A stretch of 64,000 nt of DNA from Pythium myriotylum (GCA_023091665.1 JALJCQ010000004.1:1922001-1986000); one strand, 5' to 3'; counted from the stretch's first letter, positions 38,036-51,076 are shown. Program-made: numbers and translations. Notes: a model not told the origin generated them from the letters alone.

Positions 38036-41000
38036 ATGGAACCCTCGCCGCCTCGCGACCAAGATGCCGCTTCTCTCTGCTCCGTAGCACCACCCACAGG
38101 CGAAAACACCTCGCGCGAAGCCCACGAGCAGCTAGAGCAGGCGCCGGCGGCCATGACAGCCACCGAGAGCGCGCCGGAACTCGCGCTGGCGGCCGAGAAC
38201 GAGCCGCCGCAAGTCGCTTCAACCTCGCCCACGCTCGCCAAGTTGGGACCCGATTTGCCGGACGAGAGCGACCCGATCGTGGACATGGCCGCGCAGCTGC
38301 AGCACGAGATGACCAAGCGCCGCCCCGACCGCTTCCTCATCGGTGTGCTCTGCCGCCAGCTTGGCGGCGTGCCGGCGGAACTGCGCACGGCGGTCTGGAA
38401 AGAACTGCTCGGCGTGGCGCGCAACGAGCGGCTCCACTTGGACCAGAGCATCCTGGAGGTCGAAGAGGACCTCGCGAATCAGCGCGTCATCGCGGCCGAT
38501 GCCTGCCGCACGCGTGGGAACGACGAGTTCTTCAAGCTGCCGTCGACCGTCGAGGCCATCGGCAAGATCCTCACGTTCTACTGCAAGTCGCGCAACATCC
38601 GGTACAAGCAAGGCATGAACGAGGTGCTGGCGCCGTTTCTCATGCTCGAGACCCGCCCGCCACTGCCCGAGAGTGTCGTTTTCCAGCTTTTTTACGCAAT
38701 GATCGACAAGTTCTTGCCCCACGTGTTCGTGGACCGCGATTTCAAGTCGCTCCAGTGCTCATTCCAGTTGTTCCGGTTACTCATGCTGTACCACGACCCC
38801 AAACTCTGCAACTACCTCGACCAGCACGCCATGACACCCGAACTGTACGCAACGCCGTGGTTCATGACGCTCTTCGCGCGTGGGCTCTCGCAGGAGCTCG
38901 TCTTCCGGCTATGGGACTTTTTCATCCTCCACGAGGATCCGTATCTACTCCACTACGTTGCGTACGCGCTTGTCGAGACCCATCGAGACGCCATCCTGCA
39001 AGCCGACGTCTCAATGCTGCCACAAGTGCTCAGCAGTATATCTCTCGACAGTCGCGAGCGTGTCGACGCTGTGTGTGCCACGGCCCTAGAGCTCCTAGAC
39101 ACAACACCACGTTCATTCCGCCGAGACCTCTACTCCGTTTGCTATGGCGGGTACACGAACGCCATGGTGCCGTTCCTTCGCCAGCTCATGGGGGCATCCA
39201 GTATGCAAGTGTACCCAGACGAGCTGCTCAGCAACTTGCTCAGTCGTCTAAGCCAAGCAAACGGTGCGAGCCCTGCAGCAGTTGCAGCCATGCCTCCTGC
39301 TATGCCCGAACTGACGTCTCAAAAATCCTACTCTGCTGAGCGATACGCGTCGCTGTCGTCCGTCTTTTTTATTGTGCTCGACTGTCGACCACTAGATCAG
39401 TACCGCGAGTGCCATCTCAGTTTATCTTACCATGTTGACCCAGATATCGTCGGAAGCCCGGATGCTCTTTCAGTGTTGCTCAAAGGATTTACTCGAATGA
39501 AAGGCTGTCACTTCTGCTTCGTCGGGCCGACTGTTGTGACTGACGGTGGAGGGAACAAAAGCAGCGGTGGCTTAGGCTTTGAAACCATCAACCGGATCAC
39601 TCGTGGTCTATCAGGGGAGAAAAACTCTCTTGATGCTGCTTCTGCTGCCTCTGCAACCAGCGGAAGCAACTCGTCATTGCTTGACGTAGGGTCTAATGCG
39701 GTGCCATTTCTCAAAAAGGAACACATCACAGTGACTCGGCTCGTGCTGATGTTTTTACAAAAGGGCTTCGAACACGTGAGTCGATTGGATGGGGGATTCG
39801 AAGAGCTCAAGCAAGAGATCGAAAAGATGGACGAGTTCGCTCAGGATCAGCTTCTTGTCTATGGTGAAGCTGGATCGACGGATACCGGGCGACCTAGCGC
39901 AACTAGTGAAAAAACGAGCAGTGGGGGCGGCCTCCGATCGTTTGCAAAGAAAGCGCTTGAACGCGTTCGCACTCTGTCAGAAGACGACCCGACAACAGCG
40001 ATCAACTCCGACGGCGTGGGCATCAAAACGAAGACGAAGGCTACTGTAAGCACGCTTTCCCATCGTATCCAAATCTTGACAGGAGCTGCAAAGGATGCCG
40101 TCTCTTCGTCCGCTGTTGGAAAGGTGCTTCAGTCTCCACCACCACCGAATCGCTCGGTGTTTACGGACGAGCGGAGAGTTGTTGGGGAAGAAGAGTGGAT
40201 GGAGGTATACACAAGGACTCGAGAGGCACTTGAGAAGAGTCTCTCATTCAAGGATGTAGTTTTTCAGGAGGGCTCCCTTGGTATTTTGTTTCAGCGATCA
40301 CGCCACAAGACATATCTGACTGTCGTTGACAGCCTTGTGCCGGAGAGTCAAGCATCCGAGAGCCAGCAAGTCGAACCAGGTGATCTGCTGGTGGCAGTAA
40401 ATGGACAGGATATTGCAGGTGTTCCTTTCCAAGATGTTATCGACATGATAAAAGATGCTCGCCGGCCGCTGGTGCTACGGCTCCAAAACCCAAAGAAGAA
40501 GAATCTTGACACGTTCGACGCTATCTCGATCCCCCCTTTACCTCCGATCATGATCAGTGCATCGCATCACTCTATATGCCTCTCATGGAACAAGTTGTCC
40601 ATTCCAAACGAGCGCTACCAACTGCAGTTCGCCAAGCAATCCGACCTAAATTTCAATCCATGGATCTCTGTCCCTATGAAACACGACAGTAACGGCGGAG
40701 ATATCGATCGAACTAGTGGCACTACTTCCGAACACAACGGCACACTTGTGGGCTTGGAGCCGGGTACATCACTCGTATTCCGCGTGCGCTGCGGAAATGA
40801 TGAGAAATGGGGTCCGTACAGTCTGTCCAGTGGGCCTATGTGCACTCTTGACAAATCCGTGGGTGAGGAGGTGTCATCAGTCCCAGCAACTGATGCTGCG
40901 GTCACGTCGCCTCGATCTCCACGCAACAACAACAACAACGCAGTATTTTTGCCCGGGGAATGTCCCGAGTTTTTCGAGCGCGGTACTTTTTTTTTCCGCG

Positions 41001-42729
41001 TCGTTGTCGGCCTTCGTGCGCGTGCAACTCCGGCGTTCGATGGAGAAAAACTTGACTTGATTCTTGAAAAGGGAACTATCATCAAGTGCAGCGAGAGGCT
41101 CGTTGCTCCAGGAACTAATCAAATCTTTGTCCGGCTGCGTCCAGACTGGAATGTAGCCCAGCGAAAGCCGAAGTCAACTTTAAAGAAGAAGGGGTCCCAA
41201 GGTGAAGATAGGGCATCAATGTCAGCGTCGGATGAGCCTGATGAGTTCGAAGCTTGGGCATTTGAAAACACGCCAGAGGGCGTTTGTGTGCTGGAGCGGC
41301 TTCCCGAATTCACCGAAGACATGATTACTCCCGTTGTCCCATTGCAGGATCAGGCAAAATCGCTTGTCTCTTCTTTCCTCAGCGCGAGTGGTATTAAATC
41401 ACCAAATAGCACAAGCAGCACTGCATCATCATCTGCAACCACGAACTCCCCTCAGTCCGGAACAAAACTGGCAGTGCCAGTTGCACCGCGAATCGTCAGT
41501 GTGGCTCCAGCGTCACCCACAGAGATTAAACTGACATGGGAGCCAGTAAACGACCCAAGCATCACGCGATACCAAGTTCAATACGCGAAGAATCGTCTCA
41601 CGGCCGTTTGGCAGACCCTAAAGCAAGATATCAGCGCTGACACATGCTCGTATACTTTGACCGATTTGACTCCGAATGTTGCTTACGTGTTTCGAGTTCG
41701 ATGCGGTGATGATGGTCAACATTGGGGTCCATTCAGTGAAACGAGTGAGCCATGCAAGACATCCAATGAAGTTGTTGTTGTAAAGGCATCAAAAGAGGAT
41801 TCCGATGGGGCGAAAACCCCTCGTGGAATTCCGCCAGCTAGAGACGAGAGCGAGATGGTAGACAGTGCTGCGGCTTTAGAACGTGCGTCGACGTTCTCAA
41901 TCTTCAGCCGCGGTGCAACCTCATCTTCAACTGCATCCAACTCACGTCCTGCATCGCAACCACTGCGCACCGGCAGTACTTTGCTCGACAAAGCAGTTGC
42001 TGCAGCGTCAAAGCTTACACTGACGAGAAGCGAAAGCGGACGCCGGAGGAGAAGTTCTGCAGCTGCGCCTCCCCCAACATTTGAAGAGATGCTGGAGAAT
42101 GTGCTACCGGCTGAGGGCGACTTGGTAAACGTCGAATCCTGGAAAGCCGAACTCCTCGGAGTCGACTCATCCAGTCGCAGCTTTCCTTCAGTTCGGTACA
42201 TCCCAACGATTGTCGTCACAAGTGAGCCGTCTCGTACCTCTGAAGTGATTGATCCATTCGCTGCAATTGCTGCGTCCAAAGCGGTTGCAACGGACGCTGT
42301 GGATCCGTCGGTTCTAGAGTCGTCCTCGACCCAGTTGACTTGGAATAGAGTTGGGGATCGAGAGTTGGTCGTCACACGCACAACTTTGCTGGCTCTTGCG
42401 AAGCCATCATCTCAACTTGACGCCCCCGATGCTGTTGTTGAGACCAAGCGTTCATTAGCGACTTTGGCAAAGATTACGTCGAAAAAGACAGTTCCAAACT
42501 CGGTCGTGTTCCACTTCAAGGTACGGAGAACAGAATATTCGTGTTTGCTATCCTTATCTCCAGCTAATCTGATTATCTGTAGAGAGAACTCACTGAGATG
42601 GAGAAAGTTGCACGGGAAGAAGATGAGGAACCTGCTCCTCTCGAGCAACTGTGCTTCGTGGTCGAAGACAAAGCGGCTTGCGTTGCTCTTGTGAAGGAGA
42701 ATTACACCCCTGACGAGTCTGGGGCATAA
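38036..42729 (+). CDS. TBC-domain RabGAP-like protein with rhodanese, PDZ and FN3 domains
   Basis: Join 38036-42520 and 42583-42729 (62-bp intron); 1543 aa. The start at MEPSPPRDQ is chosen because the upstream extension (ATG 37940) is not domain-like. A TBC domain spans about 100-325 (GVPAELRTAVWKELLG, IRYKQGMNEVLAPFLM, LVFRLWDFFILHEDPYLLHY). The usual catalytic IxxDxxR and YxQ fingers should be checked; YKQGMNE is present. A rhodanese-like part (441-581; FFIVLDCRPLDQYRECHL) follows, as in TBCK. Then come PDZ (735-821; GDLLVAVNGQDIAGV), FN3 (831-938), an SH3-like stretch (about 985-1040) and a second FN3 (1148-1245; WGPFSETSEP). It probably regulates a Rab GTPase in membrane traffic. It converges with the next gene, 110 bp apart. 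Confidence 0.8.
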
Positions 42730-42839
42730 AGGTAGTAGCGCTGCATATGACCTTGCGTATTCACACACTGTAACCTGAAAACATTCACTGTGAAGTAATA
42801 AGTAGACTCAACAATTCGAGATCCGACTGATCGCGTTCT

Positions 42840-45633
42840 TTAGCTTTGTTCTAGCTGCAGCTTCGCCTCTTGCAGTCTGACTAATGTCCGAGCAACCCAT
42901 TTTTTCAATCTCAACCGCGTGGGATCTGTTTGAAGAGCTGTTCGGAAGTAAGCTAGTGCAGTCCAGAAATCGTTCATTTGATACGCCAAGCGCTGGTGAA
43001 AGCCAATCGATCAGCACATTGTTGGTGCGAGAAAAGCATATCAACCTACCCCATTGATGTACGAAACTGCGTCCTTTAGTCCAGGGTGCTCATGAGCGAG
43101 ATATCCGAGTATCGATTTTGCCTCTGAAAGAGCACCGAGCACTACAATTACATTCTGTTCATTAACCAAGTGTAGCATCAGGCGTGGCAGCAATCTTACC
43201 GTAAAACCATCGCGCAACTTGTAGGAGTGTGAGAGCTTTGGTGGCAATGCGCGAGTTCTCGTCAAGGACATACAGCGTTTTCAAACTCCTCCTTCCAGCT
43301 TCTGTGAGCTGATTCTTGAAACGTTCAAGTTTCGAACGCTGCGCAGAATCTCCACCATCAACAAAATCTGCTTGACGCTTGCATTCTTCTCGATACTTAT
43401 ACGATAGCTGCCACTGCACAGCCGAGAATACGTCGAAATCCCATGCTGTCTGTGCCACCAGCGCTAACTGTGAGTCAACTGATAGGTGACGCGCACCCGC
43501 GTCAACACTGATCAAACCCCACAGCAAGTCGCAGTCGCATGGTGTGAAATGGTTAAAGAGGTCGTGGAATCGTCGAGTCAATATGTCTTGACTTGACGTG
43601 ACGGAAGACTGGACCAAAAACAAGTTGAAAGTGTCACTAGATGGAGTCGATATCACTGTGGCTGAAGCCTGAACCGTATTTGCAAACAGCTCGAGGATCT
43701 CGAGATCCACTGGCAGGCAGAAACAGTCTGGATGGGGTGAAAGCTGCGGAATCTCCAGGTCTCCAGTTTCTGAATCGATGAACGAGCTGGGCACGGGGTC
43801 ATGGAAGTTGAACGTCGCATCACCAGTCACCACAGCAACTGGAAAAGTTGGGATCTCCTCTGAAGGATTGAGAATGTCGTGAAAAAATGTTATTGCTTCA
43901 ATCGGAAACAAGATTAGCGAGGATCTAGTCACTCCAGAGTCTGAGATTGTCATGTCTCTTGTCCACTCTTCCTCCAGGCGCGCAAGAGTCGCCATGAGTG
44001 CCGCGTTCACTGCTGGGGTGGCATACAGAGGCGAGTTGCACGGATGACTGCGTACTCTGGAAAGGGAGAAGAGCATATCTGGAATGCTATCCGTCGTGGG
44101 GTCAATCTGCGCTTCACGCAGCTCGGTGGAGTTTTGGCCGACTTTCGTGGCGAGAAATATATCTGTGCGTAGCGAGTCGAGGAAATAATTCCCCATGATG
44201 AACACCGGGCCTTGTTCTCGTCCAACACGCCACTTCCTTTTCGCATGTCGCAGGTAAAGGAATCCTTTCTCGTCGTCACAACCATGGAGGAACGTGTCGG
44301 TGTCGAATGTGGCGAAGTCTAGCCGCCCATTCGCTAGGAATGGCTGGAAACACGTCATCTCCGCACGTGAGGTTAGTACTTGGATGCTCAAATCTGTCGC
44401 CAAGACACAGGGAACGATCCCCATGCGCTGCTCGATTTGAAGTCGCTCAAAGAGGTCGTAGAAGTGGAGCAAGAAAGAGTGGAGAAACTTGCATGATCCG
44501 CTGGCGGCCTCCCACACAAAACAGTTTGGTGTACGAGGTTGTGGTTTCTTGGCTGGTTCAGAAGAGGCTGCACAGTTGTGGACCAGAAAGTCGACTGCGA
44601 GACGAGCGTATTGCAGCGCCAAGAAAGAACTGCTGGACACACCGAACGGAATGAGATGGTTGCTCCACGCGCGGATACCTTGGTCGCGATAGAACTGTTT
44701 CTGCTTGTCCCACAGGGAGCACTGCGAGAGTCGTTTCAACGGAGGAAGGTCGTTCTCCTCATCAGAGTCTGACTCATTGTCGTTTGGGAGTTGAAACCCT
44801 GGCGAGCGTGGGGAAGCAATTTGAGCTGTCGGATCCTGATACTCAAAGTCCGCGTGGATCTCCTTCCAGAGATGCGAGCTTTTGGTGTAGAGTGTCACGA
44901 GTTCTGCTCTCGCTCTGGCTTGTGGGTTGAGCGCAAGCTTCCTCAAGAAGGGTTTGGCCACAAGCGAGAGCACTTGCGGATGGAAGTAGGACCATCGAAG
45001 TAGCATGAGTAGAAGCTGGAATGGAAGTTGGGATGCCGTAGGATTTGACAGGATGGACGGATGGTCTGGGGCTTCAGGCAGTGGCGGTCTCTTCAGCTTG
45101 GCGACTAGCTCAAGTGCGAGTGTGAGTCCACATTGCTGGCAAAGCTCTCGCAGCGGGCTCAGCGCCAACTCCAGTGTCGCGCGTGCTTCAGCAGGATATA
45201 CGTCCAAGCGAATCGCTAGTGCCCCGCATGAAGAATAGCCCACACAGATCCACGGCTGCCCGATCTCCTGAGCAGCTACGTGCTGGTGCAGCCGTGGCCA
45301 CGAGTCATCGACGTCGCCGTCAACTTCCACGCAGGCGATCGTAACGCCTCCACCTACCACACCACTGATGGCATCGACATTCTCCACGCTGCGAACGCTG
45401 TAAATCGACGATGTCTCGTCGTCGAGCTGGATCTCCTGACGAGCTACGGCTGCCAGCAGCGTTGGCAAGATCGTCGGATCTCGGGCTTGCGAGGCCACGC
45501 TGACGATCGCGACTCCGCCGTCGGAGAGTGAGAAGTCGCGCAGCCGCCGCGCCGCCGCGTGGAGCGCGTGCGCGAGCCAGCAGAGCGAGATCTCGCGCGC
45601 GGCGTCGTCCCCACCACTGCTCGCCATTTCCAT
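42840..45633 (-). CDS. Large putative methyltransferase-like protein with C-terminal TPR-like region
   Basis: Join, in coding order: 45633-43219, 43154-43046, 42952-42840; 878 aa. Both introns (64 and 93 bp) use GTTG donors, and only these keep frame and the helical repeats. The middle of the protein has NCFVWEAASGSCKFLHSFLL, resembling the SAM-binding motif I of class I methyltransferases. VFIMGNYFLDSLRTDIFLA looks like the conserved Asn-Tyr-x-x-Asp-Ser-Leu region of MidA-like or related enzymes. The C terminus (ALSEAKSILGYLAHEHPGLKDAV, then AYFRTALQTDPTRLRLKKW) fits TPR helices. The substrate is unknown. The methyltransferase call rests on motif shape only; the motif has Ala-Ala-Ser in place of the usual Gly-rich loop. 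Confidence 0.5.
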
Positions 45634-45899
45634 GGTGGAGCAACTGAGATGGGGTTACGTTGAAGCGTACCCGACGCACTCTGGGTTACGTTGCAGCGGG
45701 CCGAGAAAGGCGGTCACGTGGATGGAAGGCATGGCGAACGCGACGAGAGTATATTACAGACATGACGACGGGCGAAAGTGCGTTGGTTTGTGTGAGAGTG
45801 GCCGCGCCATGTTGACGCAGGTGCGCTGGCGGCTGCACACCTCCGGAATGGAAGCGCGGGGGTTCGGTTGGAATTGGCTGGAGGCCGGACCTTGCAAGG

Positions 45900-46236
45900 T
45901 CAGACCTTTGGGGGCAGCAGCTCGATCGTTGAGTTCACGCCACGCTTGTCCTTGGCCAGCAACGCGCGTCGCGCCTCGGCTACTTCCATGAGACTCGCCT
46001 ACGAAAGAAGCATGCTCGTCAGTAGTCGAAGTGACCACTTCTGAGGAGCTCCGTCCACAATTTTCACCCCAGATACCGACCTGAAGATCGCGCAGCTCGT
46101 TGCGCGTGGCCGTGAGCAGCGCTTTGGGCTGCAGCCGCGCCGACGTTGTCACCGGCTCCTTGCGCTTGCGTGCGCGCGGCGCGCTGTCGGGCGACGCGTC
46201 GTCCATGCGATTGATCTTTGGCGGGAAGCCGCTCAC
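45900..46236 (-). CDS. Small two-exon basic protein of unknown function
   Basis: Join 46236-46081 and 45998-45900 (82-bp intron); 84 aa. The first exon is basic and Ser/Pro rich (RARKRKEPVTTSARLQPK) and leads into a helix that continues over the splice junction: TRNELRDLQ then ASLMEVAEARRALLAKDKRG, ending STIELLPPKV. The smooth amphipathic helix across the junction supports the model. A start at the internal Met (MDDASPDS, 46206) is possible. It is divergent from the DUF455 gene (about 100 bp between starts). No family recognised. Confidence 0.5.
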
Positions 46237-46335
46237 GACTCCCTCTTTTCAGTGACATCAGCAATTCATTGAATCGGAGACAGGGTTCCAGCACGCCCGG
46301 TCTGAATAGTGACATCCCACTCAAAACAAGTGGCG

Positions 46336-48629
46336 ATGCTGCGTCCAAGGCATGGTCCGTGGGCGGCGCCGCGGCTCGCTCGCCGCGCCTCGTCGCTCGT
46401 GGCCTTCGGCGAGCGCGTGCTCCGCTCGCCGCGCCCGGCCGACAAGGTGGCGCTGACGTTCGCGTGCCGCGAGCGCTGGCTCGAAGGCACGCTGCCGATC
46501 CACGACGGCGCCGCGTGGCGCAGCGACCCGCCGGCGCAGCCAGCACGCAGCGCCGAGCCGCCGCTCTTCCCGCCCAAGCTGCTGCCGTCGCCCAAGGACA
46601 TCGACGCGCCCATCCCCGTCATCATGCTCCACGCGCTGGCCCACATCGAGCTCGGCGCCATTGGTACGACGAGCCCAATCCGTTGAGAGAGATGAGACGT
46701 GGCTGACCGATTCATGTGGATGCAGACAACTACTGGGACACGCTCGTGCGGTTCGACCCGACAGCGTACGCGCTACCGCGCGAGTTCTACGATGACTTCC
46801 TCACGGTCGCGTGGGACGAAGCGCGCCACTTCCAAATGGTCGACGATCGGCTGCGAGAGCTCGGGTCGTTCTACGGCGCGCTGCCAGCCACGATGGCGCT
46901 GCTCGAGCACGCAGCCAACACAACCTCGGCGCTCGCGGCGCGCATCGCCGTCGTGCCGCTCGTCCAGGAAGCGCGCGGGCTGGATTCGGGCGACCGGCTC
47001 GTGCACAAGCTTCGCTCCGTGGGGGACAAGGCCTCGGCTGACATCGTCGCGCAGATCGTGTTCGAAGAACGCAACCACGTCTCGTGCGGCATCAAGTGGT
47101 TCAAGCACCTCTGCGGCAACGTTGAGCACGTCGACCCGGTGCCTTACTTCCACGAACTCGTGCTCAAGTACTTTCCCGACGGATTGCCGGGGCCGTTCGA
47201 CATCGAGTCGAGGCTGGCGGCCAACATGGAACCAGCATGGTACCAGCCGCTCGAAGCCAAGGCACGACAGTACACGTCGGCGACCGCCGCCAAACCAGCC
47301 CAGCAAAGCCAGTCTGCTCGCCTCGCGGCGTTTGCGTCGAGCAAGAAAAAGATCGTCCTCGCCGGCTCGGTGTGGCCCGAGCGCACGAGCTCGGCTGCCG
47401 GGGTCCGCAGCTCGGATTTGATTGAGATTTTCCAGGACCATGGGTATCATGTCGTCTGCGTCTCGCCGAGCCGACTCAACGACCACACAGAGGCGCTCAG
47501 TCGAGACCACAATGTCCATTGCGTGCAGGCCGACGCCAACTCCGACGCATTCCAGAATCTGTTACGAGAAACTGACCCTCAGTTGATCGTCTTTGACCGC
47601 TTTATCGCAGAGGAGATGTACGGCTGGCAGGCGCAGAAGTACGCGCCGCTGGCGCTGAGAGTGCTGGATCTCCAGGACGTTCACTTCCTGCGACGCGCTC
47701 GCGAGCTTCTCGTGAAGAAACGTGGCGTGGCTTTCACGGAGACGCTCGACTTTTCGACATTACCCATTGAAAGCGAGATCGAGAAGCACGCGATCCGTGA
47801 ACTCGCCTCTATCCATCGGTCGGATCTCACATTGTTTGTGTCCGACGTAGAACGCGATGCGCTCACCGGTCGCTTCCAGATCCCAGAGGATCTTCTCCAC
47901 CACTGTGACTTCTTCTATCCGCCCCTTCCCTCATCCGACAACGTTCGAGATTTTGAAGCTCGCAAGGATGTCGCGTTCATTGGTAGCTTCAAGCATGCAC
48001 CAAATGTGGATGCCATTGACTGGCTTAAACAGTCGATTGCACCACTCTTCCGAGAACTTGAGGGCGACACATGCCCTGAGATCCACATCTATGGGTCGTA
48101 TAGCCAAGACTCGAAGCGATACCAGAAGCTGAACGATCCGGCTAACGGCGTTCGTCTCATGGGATTTGCTCCCGACGTCCATGAGACGCTTCGTCGGTAT
48201 CGTCTCTCGGTGGCCCCACTGCGGTTCGGTGCCGGTATCAAAGGCAAGATTGCTGATAGCTGGTTCAACGGCACGCCTTGCGTCTCCACATCAATTGGAG
48301 CGGAAGGTATGGGGAAAATGGGAAGATGGGGAGGCCTTGTGGCCGATGAACCATTTGATTTCGCACGGGCCATGCAGACGCTGTACTCGAACAAAGATGC
48401 ATGGGAAATTGCTCAAAGCACAGGTCGAGAGCTGTGTGCATCGCGGTACGATAAGTCGCGCAACGCGTCATCACTGATGGCGCGACTGGAGAAAGCCTTG
48501 GTCGAAAAGGACAAGCAACGCCAGGAGAACTGGATTGGTCGCATTCTGTGGTCGGAGAAGTTCCGAGCAACAGAGTTCATGTCGCGCTACATTCGTCTCA
48601 AGAACGAAAGCAGCAAAAATGAGCTGTAG
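46336..48629 (+). CDS. Fusion of DUF455 ferritin-like domain and glycosyltransferase
   Basis: Join 46336-46663 and 46726-48629 (62-bp intron); 743 aa. The N terminus is Arg/Ala-rich without acids (MLRPRHGPWAAPRLARRASS), so mitochondrial targeting is possible. Residues about 20-290 match the DUF455 family, with ferritin-like metal ligands in HALAHIELGAI (joined over the intron to DNYWDTL), DEARHFQ and EERNHVSCGIKWF (two ExxH motifs). From about 330 on the sequence is a GT-B glycosyltransferase-like domain: KKIVLAGSVWPERT, then ADSWFNGTPCVSTSIGAEGM near the C terminus, the typical sugar-nucleotide-binding region. Neither substrate nor metal chemistry can be told from sequence. Confidence 0.75.
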
Positions 48630-48762
48630 ACATCTCAGCACCGAAATTGTGATCAAATAGACCAGACAACCTACCTCCAAAAATACGAGGTGTGGTCAAT
48701 ATTTCGACAACGCTGTCACGGGCGATAACCCGACTGATCCATCGCACCGGCACAGGCAAAAG

Positions 48763-49994
48763 ATGGAGTCAAGACAGAGCGCGCTGAGCAGCGCAGGCGC
48801 AGCCATGATCATGAATCGGTACGAACGTTCTTGGCGGCTGTCTGTATCTCTCTAGTTCTCAGCTTGTGATCGTAAAGATCGTCCAAGGTCCCACAGACGC
48901 TGACGCTGGACCATGTCTCGCCTGCCACGCGGCTTTTGGAGAAGCGAAGACAGATGTTCGAAGTTCAAGAGGCGTTGGACGCGCAGAAAGAAGAGTTTGC
49001 ACGTCGGGAAGACGCATTCCATCGTCGTGAAGAAGGTCTTCGCAAGAAAGACCTGGAGTTGCAAGAGTCACTCATCAAATTCAACAAATTCCTGCAAGAA
49101 AACGAGTCAAAACGGAACCGCGCGGTTAAACGCGCCGGCGACGAGATCAAGCAGCGCCTCGCTAAGGAGCAGGAGGTCGCCAAACTTAAGGAACACCTCG
49201 AGAATCTCCAGCGCGAGAACGAGAAGCTTGGGAACGAGGTCAAGAAGAACATGAAGTACGCGCGATATCTCGAGCTTGTTCAGGAGACCGTGCCTGAGGA
49301 TTACCCAGAGGTTGCAGACCTCGTAAATCGGTATCGCACGCTCAAGGAGACCAACCGCGATTTGTCTCGCAACCAGCTCCACCACGAAGACGAGAACGAA
49401 CAGAAACGAGTCGAATTTGCAACCTTCCAGAAGGAGCGAGCGAACGAGATCCTCACATACAACAACAAAATCGCGTCACTGCAGCGTGAGCTCGAGGGCG
49501 GCGAAAACGCGACGATCCGGTTGCAACACGAGGCCGACAATGGACTGCGGCTCACGACGCAGAAGACGCTCGCACTCGGCCAGATCGTTATGGCGATTGG
49601 TAATTTGTTGCAACGCTGCACAAGCGGCGTCCATGGGCAGATCCTCAAGCACATGGAAGGCAGCAACGCCGCTGCTGCTGCTGCCGTCGAGTCAGGAGCT
49701 GCTGCAGCGTCCGCTGGTGGTGTTTTGATGGAGAAGGCATCAGCGTCTGCGACAGTAATCGGGAGTATGAGTGAGGCAGACATCGTCCAGCGAGGACTGA
49801 AGGCTGTCGCTGACCTCGACGTCGTGGCATCCTACATGGTCGACTTCACGGCCATTGTGCAGGCACGACTGGATGCCCAGCGAGCACAGAAGAAAGCCGC
49901 GGCTGCTGCAGCGATAGCAAGCGGAGTCGGAGGCGCCGTCGTTTCGAGTGCTGCAGTGCCCAGCCAGGCCGACGCCATGAGCATCAAATCGTAG
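48763..49994 (+). CDS. CFAP73/CCDC42-like flagellar coiled-coil protein
   Basis: Join 48763-48818 and 48878-49994 (59-bp intron); 390 aa. After the junction ATRLLEKRRQMFEVQEALD and then LQESLIKFNKFLQENE, KRNRAVKRA follow the DUF4200 pattern of CCDC42, CFAP73 and relatives, which are proteins of the flagellar axoneme (modifier of inner arms complex). Nearly continuous coiled coil covers about 30-240. The C-terminal third is Ala/Ser rich with GGAVVSSAAV and no coil. In an oomycete this would serve the zoospore flagella. Confidence 0.75.
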
Positions 49995-50251
49995 CTAGTC
50001 ACTTGGTAGGATGTCAGAAATGCAGACCCCGTAGGATATACAGACCAATTGTCTGAGTATTTTTTTGGACTTAGAGCACTCCCAGCGGTCTGAGTGGTAC
50101 AGGTACTGAAGGAGACAAATGAAGCTCAATTACAGAACAGGACATTTTGGCAGTCCGGAACAATCAAATCAAAAAGAAATATATGAAGAAGTTGAAAGGA
50201 TATGCAGAGCTGAGGAAGTCTTTCGTCTTGAATTCTTGCGGAAGATACCTA

Positions 50252-50850
50252 TCACAATCTGAAGATAGGCACGGTGATCACTGCAACTCTCCATTGATAA
50301 TGCACGTGGCATACATATTGACCTTGATGCAACGCGTTAATCACCGGAAAGCCCGCACCCGGACTGGAGATCGCTTGAAGCAGTGCAGTGACTGCGACAG
50401 ACGCGTGATGAACGTTAACCGGAGCCGGTGGACCCACAATAGGGGCAAGAGGAGCAAGAATTGCTGGAATACCAACTGCAAACACTTCATTCGAAGTGGT
50501 GCAAAGTGGTTTACGATGCTGTTGGCTTCATCCTGAATATCACCACCCATCGCATTCGGAGGGCACACAAGTGTGGGTCGTAAATGGCGTGGCGGGCAAA
50601 AGTAAGCCATCACCAGTGGCTCGACCTCTCCAAGCGAGAGCACCCAATTCTTGTACTCTTTCCATGCGTCGGAGTCCACTCCGTCAACACGGATGACGCG
50701 CAGGTCTTCGTCCTTCACTTCCTCTTTTTGAGCTCCTGCCGCAGCCATCGCCGCGATCACTTCTCGTGGCAGCTCACATGTAGGCACGATTGGCACGCAT
50801 ATCGTCGCTTCCGTGTTGTTCGCGTCCATGCTGGAGCTCGGTGATTTCAT
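50252..50850 (-). CDS. Hypothetical small protein, gene model uncertain
   Basis: A frame from ATG 50850 encodes MKSPSSSMDANNTEATICV, then PREVIAAMAAAGAQKEEVKD and DSDAWKEYKNWVLSLGEVEP. Its end without splicing is at 50341. Removing a 95-bp GT-AG interval (50519-50613) joins it to a Pro/Val-rich hydrophobic frame (FAVGIPAILAPLAPIVGPPA) ending at 50252, giving 167 aa. An alternative start at 50920 (MSHSVVSLLAAACKEKG) would need a further intron. The coding nature of the central part seems real; the ends are not settled. No family recognised. Confidence 0.35.
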
Positions 50851-51076
50851 CGTGGGCCTCTCCGAGGCGGCCTTTCTCCTTGCAGGCTGCAGCGAGGAGC
50901 GAGACGACGGAGTGTGACATCAAGGTGAACCCATTTCGGATCTGCGCCCAAAGCTGTTCGATTAAATAGTTTCAACCAATGATATGTATACAAATTGTAT
51001 TTACAACCAATCAACATTGACCTGCGCGGAAGAAGGACCTTGTGAGGAGCTCAGGCATCCACGGACGGCGAGAGCA

